A stretch of 64,000 bases of DNA from an uncultured Lachnospiraceae bacterium (GTDB lineage: Bacteria > Bacillota > Clostridia > Lachnospirales > Lachnospiraceae), in contig CAJUEW010000013.1 in the NCBI GenBank assembly GCA_910585465.1, forward strand, positions 1 to 64,000. Reading direction: 5' to 3'. The notes beneath the pieces were generated by a model that did no database searches, was not told the DNA's origin, and was given only the letters and a program-made list of their open reading frames with translations. Within the stretch, counting starts at the first letter, position 1. Each line of letters starts with the position of its first letter. Shown here piece after piece: positions 6,760 to 14,606 of the stretch. The translations under genes were made by a program, and so were the position numbers.

Positions 6760-8202
6760 ATGAAGTATACAAATTTAAAGGGCTTTCCGGAGAATTTTCT
6801 CTGGGGAGCCGGAACAAGCGCTTTTCAGTGTGAGGGCGCTGCGCTGGAAGATGGAAAAGGGAAAAGTATTCAGGATATAAAAACAATCCAGCAGGGGATG
6901 GCGGATTACTGTGTTGCGTGTGATTTTTATCACCGGTATAAAGAAGATATTGCCCTGCTTGCAGAAATGGGATTAAAGGTTTTTCGTTTTTCCATAGCCT
7001 GGACACGCATCCTTCCGGAAGGTGTTGGAGAGGTCAACCGGAAGGGAATTGCGTTTTATAACGAAGTAATTGATACCTGCCTGAAATATGGGATTGAGCC
7101 AATGGTTACCATGTACCATTTTGATCTGCCGGCTGCCCTGGATGCAGCAGGCGGCTGGCTGAATCCGGCGACGATTGATGCGTTTGAGGAGTATGTCCGT
7201 ATTCTGTTTGAGAATTATGGCGACAGGGTCAAATACTGGCTGACGATCAATGAACAGAATATGATGATTCTTCACCGGGCGATTCTTGGATCCGGCGAGG
7301 TCAGTAAAAAAGATACCATGCAGGAAAATCATCATATGATGGTTGCGCAGGCAAAAGCCATGATTTTGTGCCACAAGATATGTCCGAATGGGAAAATTGG
7401 TCCGGCACCCAATGTCAGCATTGTTTATCCCTTCTCCTGTAAGCCGGAGGATGTGCTGGCCGCAAATATTTATTCTGCCATTCGCAACTGGCTTTATCTG
7501 GATGTAGCCGTGTTTGGAGAGTATAATGCTCTTGCATGGAATTATATGCGGGAAAAAGATATTTTGCCGGTTTATGCAGAAGGGGATGAGGAAATTCTAA
7601 GGGCAGCGCATCCGGACTTTATCGCATTTAATTATTATAATACACAGACGGTTACTGCCTGCAGAGAGGATCAAAGCATAGAAGGTAAGGGAGATCAGCA
7701 GACAACAACAGGGGAAGCAGGGATTTATCTGGGACTGAAGAATCCGCATTTGCCGCGAACATCCTTTGGGTGGCTGATTGATCCGGTAGGTTTCCGCAAT
7801 GCGCTTAATGAAGTGTACGGCCGCTATCATCTGCCGATTGTCATTACTGAAAATGGAATTGGTGAATATGATTCCCTGACCGAAGACGGTAGGATTCATG
7901 ATTCTTACCGGATTGATTTTTTGCGGAAACATATTGAACAGATGCGTCTTGCAATCAATGATGGCGCGGATGTGTTCGGTTACTGTCCATGGTCAGCAAT
8001 GGATCTGGTGTCCAGCCATCAGGGCTTTTCCAAACGATATGGTTTCATTTATGTAAATCGTACAGAAACCGAAATGCTGGATTTAAAGAGATATAAAAAA
8101 GACAGTTTCTATTGGTATCAAAGAGTGATCTCCACCAATGGTGAGGATTTGAGCGACAGACAGGAGGATGAATCTAATGGGATTTCTGGGAAAACTATTT
8201 AA
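6760..8202 (+). CDS. 6-phospho-beta-glucosidase, glycoside hydrolase family 1
   Basis: A 480-residue cytoplasmic TIM-barrel hydrolase. The N-terminal family signature FLWGAGTSAFQCEGA begins near residue 13. The acid/base Glu is in LTINEQN (about residue 165) and the nucleophile Glu is in ITENGIG (about residue 367). The C-terminal YGFIYVNR region is typical of phospho-sugar GH1 enzymes. It hydrolyses the beta-glucoside 6-phosphate delivered by the adjacent PTS. GAGGTG precedes the ATG, 13 bases after the EIIBC stop; the end overlaps the EIIA gene by 26 bases, so translation is coupled. Confidence 0.92.
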   Translation: MKYTNLKGFPENFLWGAGTSAFQCEGAALEDGKGKSIQDIKTIQQGMADYCVACDFYHRYKEDIALLAEMGLKVFRFSIAWTRILPEGVGEVNRKGIAFYNEVIDTCLKYGIEPMVTMYHFDLPAALDAAGGWLNPATIDAFEEYVRILFENYGDRVKYWLTINEQNMMILHRAILGSGEVSKKDTMQENHHMMVAQAKAMILCHKICPNGKIGPAPNVSIVYPFSCKPEDVLAANIYSAIRNWLYLDVAVFGEYNALAWNYMREKDILPVYAEGDEEILRAAHPDFIAFNYYNTQTVTACREDQSIEGKGDQQTTTGEAGIYLGLKNPHLPRTSFGWLIDPVGFRNALNEVYGRYHLPIVITENGIGEYDSLTEDGRIHDSYRIDFLRKHIEQMRLAINDGADVFGYCPWSAMDLVSSHQGFSKRYGFIYVNRTETEMLDLKRYKKDSFYWYQRVISTNGEDLSDRQEDESNGISGKTI

Positions 8203-8698
8203 TGCAAAAGCAGGAACTTTGGAAAGTATTGCAGTACAGAACGCACCGCTTACAGTATGCGCGCCGTTTTCCGGCAGAGCAATGAAGTTAGCGGATATTC
8301 CGGACCCGGTATTCAGCCAGGGAGCGCTGGGACCCGGCTGTGGAATAGAGCCGGCTGAAGAATCTGTTTATGCGCCGTTTGACGGAACCGTAAATATGAT
8401 TGCGGAAACGAAGCATGCGATTGGTCTTACCAGCGTGGATGGCATGGAAGTGCTTATTCATGTTGGAATGGATACGGTTGACATGGAGGGCAAAGGATTT
8501 TCCTGTCTGGCAAAAGAAGGACAGTCCGTTCAGGCGGGGCAGCCGTTGATGACATTTTCCCTGGCGGATATAGAGGCGGCAGGACATACACCAGTTACTG
8601 CCATTGTGCTGACAAACGGTGATGAGTTTGGGAAAATTGAATTATTAACAGAGGGAAATCTGCAGCATGGTGTTCCGCTGTTAAAAATAAATAAGTGA
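8177..8698 (+). CDS. PTS glucose-type EIIA protein
   Basis: A 173-residue EIIA of the glucose/Crr class. The phosphorylated His is in LIHVGMDTV (about residue 92) and the second active-site His is in ETKHAIGL (about residue 77). It passes phosphate from HPr to the EIIB of the transporter. ATG at 8177 is preferred over the ATG at 8168 because AGGAGG (8162-8167) is nine bases away from 8177 but touches 8168. Last gene of the beta-glucoside operon. Having EIIA as a separate gene rather than a third domain of the transporter is common in clostridia. Confidence 0.92.
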   Translation: MGFLGKLFNAKAGTLESIAVQNAPLTVCAPFSGRAMKLADIPDPVFSQGALGPGCGIEPAEESVYAPFDGTVNMIAETKHAIGLTSVDGMEVLIHVGMDTVDMEGKGFSCLAKEGQSVQAGQPLMTFSLADIEAAGHTPVTAIVLTNGDEFGKIELLTEGNLQHGVPLLKINK

Positions 8699-8828
8699 TA
8701 TTATCAATACTGGTTGACACTTCTTTACAAGAATAAGTATGGTCCGTTCGCACAGGGATTGTGTTCACACAGACACAGATTTTTGAAACCGTCCGGGACA
8801 TGGGAAACGACAGTTTCCTGTATCAATC

Positions 8829-8876
8829 AAAAAACTCCATTTGCCGGTTTTGCTGTACGGCAAGTGGAGTTTTTTG
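8829..8876. terminator. Bidirectional terminator between the PTS operon and amt
   Basis: A long stem, AAAAACTCCA and TTGCCG on the left pairing with CGGCAA and TGGAGTTTTT on the right, has A-rich and T-rich flanks, so it can end transcripts from both sides. The 130 bases between the EIIA stop and this stem hold no gene that I can see. Confidence 0.85.
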
Positions 8877-8913
8877 TGTTTTTGATGGGTATTTGTCAGA
8901 ACCGTCCTGTAAT

Positions 8914-10662
8914 TTATTCTACATCCATAAGGGCTGCAAGATCCTCTTCGCCGGTACGTACTTTAATAACCTTATCCACATTGTAGACAAAAATTTTACC
9001 GTCGCCGATATGTCCGGTGTAAAGTGCTTTTTTCGCAGCTTCGATAACAGTCTCAACCGGGATGTTGCCCACAATGACTTCCACTTTTACCTTTGGAAGC
9101 AGAGTGGCATCCAGTTCAACTCCGCGGTATCTCTCACCGGCTCCTTTCTGTACACCACAGCCCATCACCTGAGTCACAGTCATACCGGTTACACCGATAT
9201 CGTTCATTGCTTTCTTTAACAGATCATATCTGGACAGCTTTGCGATGACAGACACCTTGTAGATACCGGCGGAAGAGACAGAGGGGGTTGTGATAACCTT
9301 TACGGAAGCATCCCTCTGAGCCGCAGAAGCAGTTGCATAATCCTCATTTCCAAGGTGGGTGTTCTCATTGATTTCCATAGTCATAGTATTGGAAATATCC
9401 ATGATGCTGAAGCCGGCATATGCAGACGGAAGTCCATGCTCGGTTGCATCCAGGCCTATAATTTCTTCTTCCTCTGTGACGCGGAGTCCAACAGTTGCGC
9501 GGATAACCAGGAATGCGGCAGTGATAGTCACGGCAGTCCATATAATGACAGCAAACATTCCGAAAATCTGAAGGCCCAGCAGGCGGAAGCCGCCGCCGTA
9601 AAACAGGCCGGTATATGTATCGTTGCCTGGTGCGGAGGTAGTAGCAAAAAGCCCCACTGCGACAGTACCCCACATGCCGTTTAAACAGTGAACGGCAACT
9701 GCTCCTACCGGATCGTCAATATGCAGTACATTGTCCAGCAGCCATACACCGAAGACCACAAGAAGACCGGATACGATTCCCACCGCAGCCGCACCCGCAC
9801 AGTCTGTCACATCGCAGGAAGCAGTAATGCCAACCAAGCCTGCCAGAGAAGCGTTCAGACACATGGATACATCAGGCTTGCCGTATTTTATCCATGTAAA
9901 GACCATACATACAACAGTTGCGATAGCAGGGGCAACAGTCGTGGTCAGGAAAATAGAGCCGAGCTGCTCCACAGAGGTTGCAGCGGCGCCGTTAAAGCCA
10001 TACCATCCAAGCCAGAGGATAAATACGCCAAGACAGCCAATCGGGAGATTGTGTCCGGGAAACGCATTTACTTTTACAATCCTGCCGGATTTGTCTTTTT
10101 CAAATTTTCCGATACGCGGTCCGAGAATGGCGGCACCGATCAGTGCTGAGATGCCTCCGACCATATGAATAGCGCAGGAACCGGCAAAATCATGGAATCC
10201 CATTTGTGACAGCCAGCCGCCACCCCAGATCCAGTGTGCTTCTATGGGATAAATAACGGCGGAAATTATGCCGGAATAAATACAATAGGAGAGAAATTTG
10301 GTTCTCTCAGCCATTGCACCGGATACGATAGTGGCTGTGGTTGCACAGAATACCAGATTAAATACGAAATTAGACCAGTCAAAATTTGAGTAACCGGTAA
10401 AAATATCAAAGCCCGGTCTTCCGATAAAGCCCATGACATCTTCTCCCAGCAGCAGACCGAATCCGATCAGGATAAACACAATAGTGCCGATACAAAAGTC
10501 CATCAGATTCTTCATCAGGATATTGCCGGAGTTTTTCGCGCGGGTGAAGCCAGCCTCCACCATGGCAAAGCCAGCCTGCATCCAGAACACGAGGGCAGCT
10601 CCAATCAAAAACCAGACTGCAAACAGCTGGCTGTTGACGGCATTCATAATTTCTTCAGTCAT
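8914..10662 (-). CDS. amt: Ammonium transporter fused to a C-terminal P-II signalling domain
   Basis: A 582-residue protein. Residues 1-420 are an Amt channel with about eleven membrane segments, an N-terminal FWMQAGFAMVEAGF signature and the pore histidines in AIHMVGG and AVHCLNG. Residues about 468-582 are a complete P-II (GlnB/GlnK) domain: the T-loop region reads QKGAGERYRGVELD with a Tyr at the uridylylation position, and the C-terminal signature is GHIGDGKIFVYNV. In most bacteria GlnK is a separate protein that plugs the channel. Here regulator and channel are one chain, joined by a 45-residue linker. It has its own promoter and a leader hairpin. Start: AGGAGG lies just before the ATG. 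Confidence 0.95.
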   Translation of the reverse strand: MTEEIMNAVNSQLFAVWFLIGAALVFWMQAGFAMVEAGFTRAKNSGNILMKNLMDFCIGTIVFILIGFGLLLGEDVMGFIGRPGFDIFTGYSNFDWSNFVFNLVFCATTATIVSGAMAERTKFLSYCIYSGIISAVIYPIEAHWIWGGGWLSQMGFHDFAGSCAIHMVGGISALIGAAILGPRIGKFEKDKSGRIVKVNAFPGHNLPIGCLGVFILWLGWYGFNGAAATSVEQLGSIFLTTTVAPAIATVVCMVFTWIKYGKPDVSMCLNASLAGLVGITASCDVTDCAGAAAVGIVSGLLVVFGVWLLDNVLHIDDPVGAVAVHCLNGMWGTVAVGLFATTSAPGNDTYTGLFYGGGFRLLGLQIFGMFAVIIWTAVTITAAFLVIRATVGLRVTEEEEIIGLDATEHGLPSAYAGFSIMDISNTMTMEINENTHLGNEDYATASAAQRDASVKVITTPSVSSAGIYKVSVIAKLSRYDLLKKAMNDIGVTGMTVTQVMGCGVQKGAGERYRGVELDATLLPKVKVEVIVGNIPVETVIEAAKKALYTGHIGDGKIFVYNVDKVIKVRTGEEDLAALMDVE

Positions 10663-10692
10663 AATAGTTCCTCCTCATTTCTTTGAGTTTGT

Positions 10693-10752
10693 AGAATAAA
10701 ATAAAAAAGGAGATATTGCCGGGCGGTTATTTTGCCTGGTAATATCTCCTTT
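10693..10752 (-). terminator. Terminator-like hairpin in the amt leader
   Basis: On the minus strand a 15-bp stem (10752-10738 with 10720-10706, one G-T wobble) is followed by a T-rich tract (10705-10693) and then by the amt ribosome binding site. It sits between the amt promoter and the start codon, so it would stop most transcripts unless it is overcome. Its placement suggests attenuation, but no clear antiterminator fold is visible because the stem begins only a few bases from the predicted transcript start. Confidence 0.7.
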
Positions 10753-10764
10753 GATATGCCTCTT

Positions 10765-10792
10765 ATTATACCTTCTGGTTTTGAAAAGTCAA
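10765..10792 (-). promoter_or_regulatory. amt promoter
   Basis: On the minus strand TTGACT (10792-10787) and TATAAT (10770-10765) are 16 bases apart. Confidence 0.8.
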
Positions 10793-11092
10793 TCCTTTTC
10801 CATGACACGGATTTTATAAAAAATTCTCCGAAAATTTCTTTTTTTAATGAAAATTTAACAAAAATGTCGTCAGCTGCCTCGTAATACCATTAAGAAACGG
10901 AATTCCTTGTTCCGGCATCAAGCCACTTTCCAGACACAGCCCGCCTGTTACGTGGATGGCAGCAGAGAAAAAGGGTCATTACAGTTCTTTACCCGGGCAA
11001 GCTCTGGGGGCAGGAAGCCTTTTGGGGAAGAACGGCAACCCGGAGAAAACGGATGGACTATATGAGAAAAAACTTTAATCTTATAAATTTTC
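10793..11092. other. Intergenic stretch without visible gene
   Basis: This 300-base stretch between the divergent amt and tRNA-Pro promoters has no supported reading frame. The left part is AT-rich; I see no clear repeat or RNA structure. Confidence 0.5.
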
Positions 11093-11121
11093 TTGCATTT
11101 TTCTAAAGAATAGGATATAAT
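11093..11121 (+). promoter_or_regulatory. Promoter of tRNA-Pro
   Basis: TTGCAT (11093-11098) and TATAAT (11116-11121) with a 17-base spacer, 12 bases before the mature tRNA. Confidence 0.8.
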
Positions 11122-11133
11122 AACGAAAGTTAG

Positions 11134-11208
11134 CGGGGTATGGCTCAGTTTGGCTAGAGCGCACGGCTGGGGGCCGTGAGGTCGCAGGTTCAAATCCTGT
11201 TACCCCGA
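11134..11208 (+). tRNA. tRNA-Pro (anticodon GGG)
   Basis: A full cloverleaf can be drawn: acceptor CGGGGTA/TACCCCG, D stem GCTC/GAGC, anticodon stem CACGG/CCGTG around the loop CTGGGGG, and T stem GCAGG/CCTGT around TTCAAAT. Anticodon positions 34-36 are GGG, which reads CCC and CCU codons. The 3-prime CCA is not encoded. Confidence 0.95.
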
Positions 11209-11241
11209 TGATAAGGGGGCTGTCAGGTCGGCTCCGATGAG

Positions 11242-11270
11242 GGGGGTCTGCAAAAGCAGGCTCTCTTTTT
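11242..11270 (+). terminator. Terminator after tRNA-Pro
   Basis: A 10-bp stem with several wobble pairs (11242-11251 with 11256-11265) around an AAAA loop is followed by five T. Confidence 0.65.
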
Positions 11271-11301
11271 CTGTAATTTAAAATAAAAGAGGAGTAAAAA
11301 A

Positions 11302-12576
11302 ATGAAAAAAATCCCGTTTATTACAAAAGCACAGGTTGAAGAAATTGTGAAAACCTATCCGACTCCTTTTCATATTTATGATGAAAAAGGAATTCGTAAA
11401 AATGTAAAAGCGCTTTGTGAGGCGTTTTCGTGGAATAAGGGCTATCAGGAATATTTTGCGGTGAAAGCCACTCCGAACCCGTTCTTGATGCAGATTCTTA
11501 AGGAGTATGGCTGCGGAAGTGACTGTTCCTCTCTGGCAGAGCTTAAGCTGTCAGAAGCAGCAGGAATCACAGGGCATGATATTATGTTTTCTTCCAATGA
11601 TACCCCTCTGGAAGAGTTCGCATATTGTGAGAAGCTCGGCGGAATCATTAATCTGGATGATATTACGCATATTGAAGCAGTGGAGAAGTCGGTAGGCTAT
11701 CTTCCGGAGACTATGAGCTGCCGTTACAATCCGGGCGGATATTTTAAAATGAGCAATGGTATTATGGACAACCCTGGAGATTCCAAATATGGCATGACCG
11801 AGAAACAGATCGTGGAAGCTTATAAGATAATGAAGAAAAAGGGTGTGAAGAATTTCGGCATTCATGCGTTTCTGGCCAGCAACACGGTGACGAATGAATA
11901 TTATCCAATGCTGGCCAAGGTACTGTTTGAGCTGGCTGTAAAGCTGAAGAATGAGACCGGAGCGCATATTACTTTTATTAATCTGTCCGGCGGAATCGGC
12001 ATTCCCTACAGCCCGGATCAGGAGCCGAATGATATCAAAGCGATTGGCGAGGGAGTACGCAGAGTATATGAGGAGGTGCTGGTTCCGGCCGGTATGGGCG
12101 ATGTGGCGATTTACACAGAGCTTGGGCGTTATATGACAGGACCTTACGGCGCTCTGATTACCCAGGCAATCCATGAAAAGCATATTCATAAAGAGTATAT
12201 TGGAACCGACGCCTGCGCGGCGAACCTGATGAGACCGGCAGTTTACGGTGCTTATCATCATATTACAGTATTGGGAAAGGAGAATGAGTCCTGTGATTAT
12301 GTATATGATATAACAGGTTCCTTATGTGAAAACTGCGATAAGTTTGCGATTGATCGTAAGCTTCCTCAGATTGCCAAAGGAGACTATCTGTTTATTCACG
12401 ATACAGGAGCTCATGGACATTCCATGGGATACAATTATAACGGAAAGCTTCGTTCTGCGGAGCTTATGTTAAAAGAGGACGGTTCAGTCCAGCTAATTCG
12501 GCGGGCGGAGACATTAAATGATTACTTTGCAACCTTTGACTGCTTTGAAATTGGAAAAAAATTAATTAAATCATAA
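11302..12576 (+). CDS. lysA: Diaminopimelate decarboxylase (LysA family)
   Basis: A 424-residue fold-type III PLP enzyme. The Schiff-base lysine is in YFAVKATPNP (about residue 54). The glycine-rich phosphate loop is LSGGIGIPY (about residue 229), the second PLP site is TELGRYMTGPYG, and GSLCENCDKF carries the active-site Cys contributed across the dimer. It converts meso-diaminopimelate to lysine, the last step of the pathway. AGAGGAG precedes the ATG. It lies alone between two tRNA genes. The family also includes related amino-acid decarboxylases, but the pattern fits LysA best. Confidence 0.88.
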   Translation: MKKIPFITKAQVEEIVKTYPTPFHIYDEKGIRKNVKALCEAFSWNKGYQEYFAVKATPNPFLMQILKEYGCGSDCSSLAELKLSEAAGITGHDIMFSSNDTPLEEFAYCEKLGGIINLDDITHIEAVEKSVGYLPETMSCRYNPGGYFKMSNGIMDNPGDSKYGMTEKQIVEAYKIMKKKGVKNFGIHAFLASNTVTNEYYPMLAKVLFELAVKLKNETGAHITFINLSGGIGIPYSPDQEPNDIKAIGEGVRRVYEEVLVPAGMGDVAIYTELGRYMTGPYGALITQAIHEKHIHKEYIGTDACAANLMRPAVYGAYHHITVLGKENESCDYVYDITGSLCENCDKFAIDRKLPQIAKGDYLFIHDTGAHGHSMGYNYNGKLRSAELMLKEDGSVQLIRRAETLNDYFATFDCFEIGKKLIKS

Positions 12577-12582
12577 TTTTGC

Positions 12583-12611
12583 TTGCACTTTGTGGGAACC
12601 TATGGTAAGAT
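12583..12611 (+). promoter_or_regulatory. Promoter of tRNA-Leu
   Basis: TTGCAC (12583-12588) and TAAGAT (12606-12611) with a 17-base spacer, 15 bases before the mature tRNA. Confidence 0.75.
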
Positions 12612-12626
12612 ATGAGAGTTGAATGT

Positions 12627-12709
12627 GCAGGAGTGGCGGAATGGCAGACGCATCAGACTCAAAATCTGACGAGGGTGACTTCGTGTGGGTTCAAGTCCCA
12701 TCTCCTGCA
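12627..12709 (+). tRNA. tRNA-Leu (anticodon CAA)
   Basis: An 83-base tRNA with a long variable arm typical of leucine tRNAs. Acceptor GCAGGAG/CTCCTGC, anticodon stem TCAGA/TCTGA around CTCAAAA, so the anticodon is CAA, which reads UUG. CCA is not encoded. Confidence 0.95.
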
Positions 12710-12734
12710 TAGGCTTAAATAAAAGCTTTTTAAG

Positions 12735-12767
12735 AAAACCTCCGAACGCAGTGTCCGGAGGTTTTTG
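12735..12767 (+). terminator. Terminator after tRNA-Leu
   Basis: A 10-bp stem (12735-12744 with 12756-12765) runs into a T tract. The 160 bases that follow, up to the FTR-like gene, hold nothing I can identify. Confidence 0.8.
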
Positions 12768-12930
12768 TGGCTGTCAGCTCTGGCGCAGTGATTCCTGCTG
12801 CTTATGCTGTAGATTTTATTTTATTAGCATTAGGCAAGGACACCGGGAGATATTATTAAGATGACAGATCGTAAAATGCGGGAAGAAAGTCAGGCAGCAG
12901 ACAGGAGTTATATTAAGGAGGCAGAGTCAG

Positions 12931-13146
12931 ATGAAGATCACATTAAATCCTGATGCGGAGGTTGTCAGGATGGTAAAAGAAGGTCTGCGCAGAACGGGCG
13001 GTTACTGCCCCTGCCGGACAGAAAAAAAGGAAGAATACAAATGCATGTGCCGGGAATTCCGGGAGCAGATTGAAGATCCGGACTTTGAAGGTTACTGCCA
13101 CTGTATGCTTTACTACAAATCTCAGGAGGAAAATAATAATGGCTGA
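12931..13146 (+). CDS. Ferredoxin-thioredoxin reductase catalytic chain-like protein
   Basis: A 71-residue protein with three paired-cysteine motifs in order: CPC (residues 26-28), CMC (about 38-40) and CHC (about 56-58). This is the arrangement of the FtrB catalytic subunit, which holds a 4Fe-4S cluster next to a redox disulfide and passes electrons from ferredoxin to thioredoxin. It is shorter than plant and cyanobacterial FtrB, and no variable subunit is nearby. The stop overlaps the start of a thioredoxin gene by eight bases, which strongly supports the role. GGAGG precedes the ATG. Confidence 0.82.
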   Translation: MKITLNPDAEVVRMVKEGLRRTGGYCPCRTEKKEEYKCMCREFREQIEDPDFEGYCHCMLYYKSQEENNNG

Positions 13147-13456
13147 ATTGAAGATTACAAAAGATAATTTTGAAGCGGAGGTTCTTCGTTCAGATATACC
13201 TGTACTGCTGGATTTCTGGGCAGTCTGGTGTCCGCCCTGTAAGATGCTCTCTCCTGTTATAGAGGAGATCGCCAATGAATACGAGGGCAGGGCAAAGGTC
13301 GGTAAGATCAATGTTGATGAAGAGCCGGAGCTTTCCGCCGTGTTCCGGGTCGAGAATATTCCCACCGTGGTCGTTATAAGAGACGGAAAGATAGCGGAGT
13401 CTGCTGTGGGATACAGGCCGAAGGAACAAATTACGGCCATGCTGGAAAAGGCATGA
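13139..13456 (+). CDS. trxA: Thioredoxin with WCPPC active site
   Basis: A 105-residue single-domain thioredoxin: LLDFWAVWCPPCKMLSP holds the redox pair (about residues 30-33) and IPTVVVIRDG holds the conserved cis-proline. The active site is CPPC rather than the usual CGPC; a Pro after the first Cys generally changes the redox potential. ATG at 13139 has AGGAGG nine bases upstream, inside the end of the FTR-like gene, so the two are co-translated. It is very likely the substrate of that reductase. Confidence 0.92.
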   Translation: MAELKITKDNFEAEVLRSDIPVLLDFWAVWCPPCKMLSPVIEEIANEYEGRAKVGKINVDEEPELSAVFRVENIPTVVVIRDGKIAESAVGYRPKEQITAMLEKA

Positions 13457-13505
13457 TGATCGCAGGCAAAAGAGTCTGAAAAGCAGGCAAGGGGACAAAT
13501 TCTAT

Positions 13506-13543
13506 ACGTCAAATCATTGTAATCAGTGATTTGACGTTTTTTA
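13506..13543 (+). terminator. Terminator after the thioredoxin operon
   Basis: A perfect 11-bp stem (13506-13516 with 13527-13537) followed by a T tract. It ends only about 20 bases before the thymidine kinase start, so that gene must rely on read-through or a promoter hidden in this stretch. Confidence 0.85.
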
Positions 13544-13562
13544 TTAAAGAGGAAAAAGAAAA

Positions 13563-14135
13563 ATGGCAAAATTATATTATTACTATGGAGCTATGGGCAG
13601 CTCCAAGACAGCCAATGCGTTGATGACAAGATTTAATTATGAAGAAGCAGGGCAGAAGGCACTGCTCTGCAAGCCGAAGGTGGATACAAGGGATGGGGAG
13701 GCAAAGGTTCGTTCCAGAATCGGCCTGGAGGAAGCATGTGTATTTCTGGAGGATCTTGTAAAATATACGGAGGAGGAGATCCGGCAGTATGATTGCATTA
13801 TTGTGGATGAGGTGCAGTTTGCCGAACCGGAGCAGGTGGATTTTTTGTCAGACATTGTGGATTTTTTGAATGTGTCCGTAATATGCTACGGACTCCGGGC
13901 GGATTTTCAGAATCAGCTGTTTCCCGGAAGCAGGCGTTTGATTGCCATTGCGGATTGTGTGAAGGAATTAAAGACTGTCTGCTGGTGCGGGAAAAAGGCC
14001 ACCTGTAATGCCAGATATAACGAAAAAGGTATTGTCAGAGAAGGAGAGCAGTTTATGCTGGGCAGCAATGGTGATTATATGGCCCTCTGCAGAAAACACT
14101 TTAAGCTGGGAATGCTGGGGCCGGACTTTTCGTGA
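13563..14135 (+). CDS. tdk: Thymidine kinase
   Basis: A 190-residue TK1-type kinase that phosphorylates thymidine to dTMP in nucleoside salvage. Walker A is GAMGSSKTA (residues 9-17), Walker B/catalytic Glu is in VDEVQF (about residue 82), and the structural zinc is bound by CWCGKKATC plus a later CRKHF. Length is typical. Ribosome binding site AGAGGAAA precedes the ATG. Confidence 0.93.
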   Translation: MAKLYYYYGAMGSSKTANALMTRFNYEEAGQKALLCKPKVDTRDGEAKVRSRIGLEEACVFLEDLVKYTEEEIRQYDCIIVDEVQFAEPEQVDFLSDIVDFLNVSVICYGLRADFQNQLFPGSRRLIAIADCVKELKTVCWCGKKATCNARYNEKGIVREGEQFMLGSNGDYMALCRKHFKLGMLGPDFS

Positions 14136-14220
14136 TTTTGGGGTCTGTGTATTTTTTATTATGCAGGTCAAAGGATTTTTCCGCCAAAGGAGGCATAGAC
14201 AAGCCGCACATAAAACTGCC

Positions 14221-14249
14221 TTGCATTCCTCTCCTTCCTTCGCTATAAT
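14221..14249 (+). promoter_or_regulatory. Promoter of the anti-sigma-like/polA operon
   Basis: TTGCAT (14221-14226) and TATAAT (14244-14249) are 17 bases apart, a near-consensus sigma-A promoter about 34 bases before the start codon. Confidence 0.85.
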
Positions 14250-14282
14250 GAAGTCAAAATGTGAGAAAACAGGAGTATGGCT

Positions 14283-14606
14283 ATGAACTGTAAGGAAACG
14301 CAGCGTCTGCTGGTGCCATATATCAACGGAGAACTGGAAGAAAAGGAAGAAGAAGAATTTGTCCGGCATGTGCGTCACTGTCCGGAATGCTATGAGGAGC
14401 TGGAGGTGTACTCCACAGTCTTTGCAGGAATCCGTCAGCTGGACGGTGCAGAGGAAAAGATTGATTACCGGACATTGGTGCAGGATTCCCTTGCAAATTC
14501 AGAGGAGGACTTAAGAGACGAGCATTTTCTGAGGATGTATGCTTTTCTGCTTCGGGCGGCGGCGACCGTAGTCTTGTTTTATATGATGATAAGGTGGTTT
14601 TTCTGA
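14283..14606 (+). CDS. Membrane-anchored zinc-finger (anti-sigma-like) protein
   Basis: A 107-residue protein starting MNCKETQRLL. The motif HVRHCPECYEEL (about residues 32-43) together with the earlier Cys is the zf-HC2 zinc-binding pattern of anti-sigma factors. A single membrane segment closes the protein (about residues 85-105, LLRAAATVVLFYMMI). ATG at 14283 is chosen because AGGAG is eight bases upstream; the ATG at 14277 is too close. No sigma factor gene is adjacent, so the partner is unknown. The stop codon overlaps the polA start. Confidence 0.75.
   Translation: MNCKETQRLLVPYINGELEEKEEEEFVRHVRHCPECYEELEVYSTVFAGIRQLDGAEEKIDYRTLVQDSLANSEEDLRDEHFLRMYAFLLRAAATVVLFYMMIRWFF

Noticed and set aside
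8714..9219. Plus-strand frames opposite the end of amt
   Set aside because: They are shadows of the bidirectional terminator and of the P-II coding region; no start signal.
9688..10168. Long plus-strand frames opposite the Amt membrane domain
   Set aside because: Membrane-protein genes regularly give long antisense frames; His/Ser/Thr-rich composition and lack of a ribosome binding site mark them as shadows.
11551..12261. 236-codon minus-strand frame inside lysA
   Set aside because: Long, but composed of the antisense of conserved lysA motifs, with no start signal.
11134..12709. tRNA genes considered as attachment sites of an inserted element
   Set aside because: No duplicated tRNA 3-prime ends are visible and only lysA lies between them.
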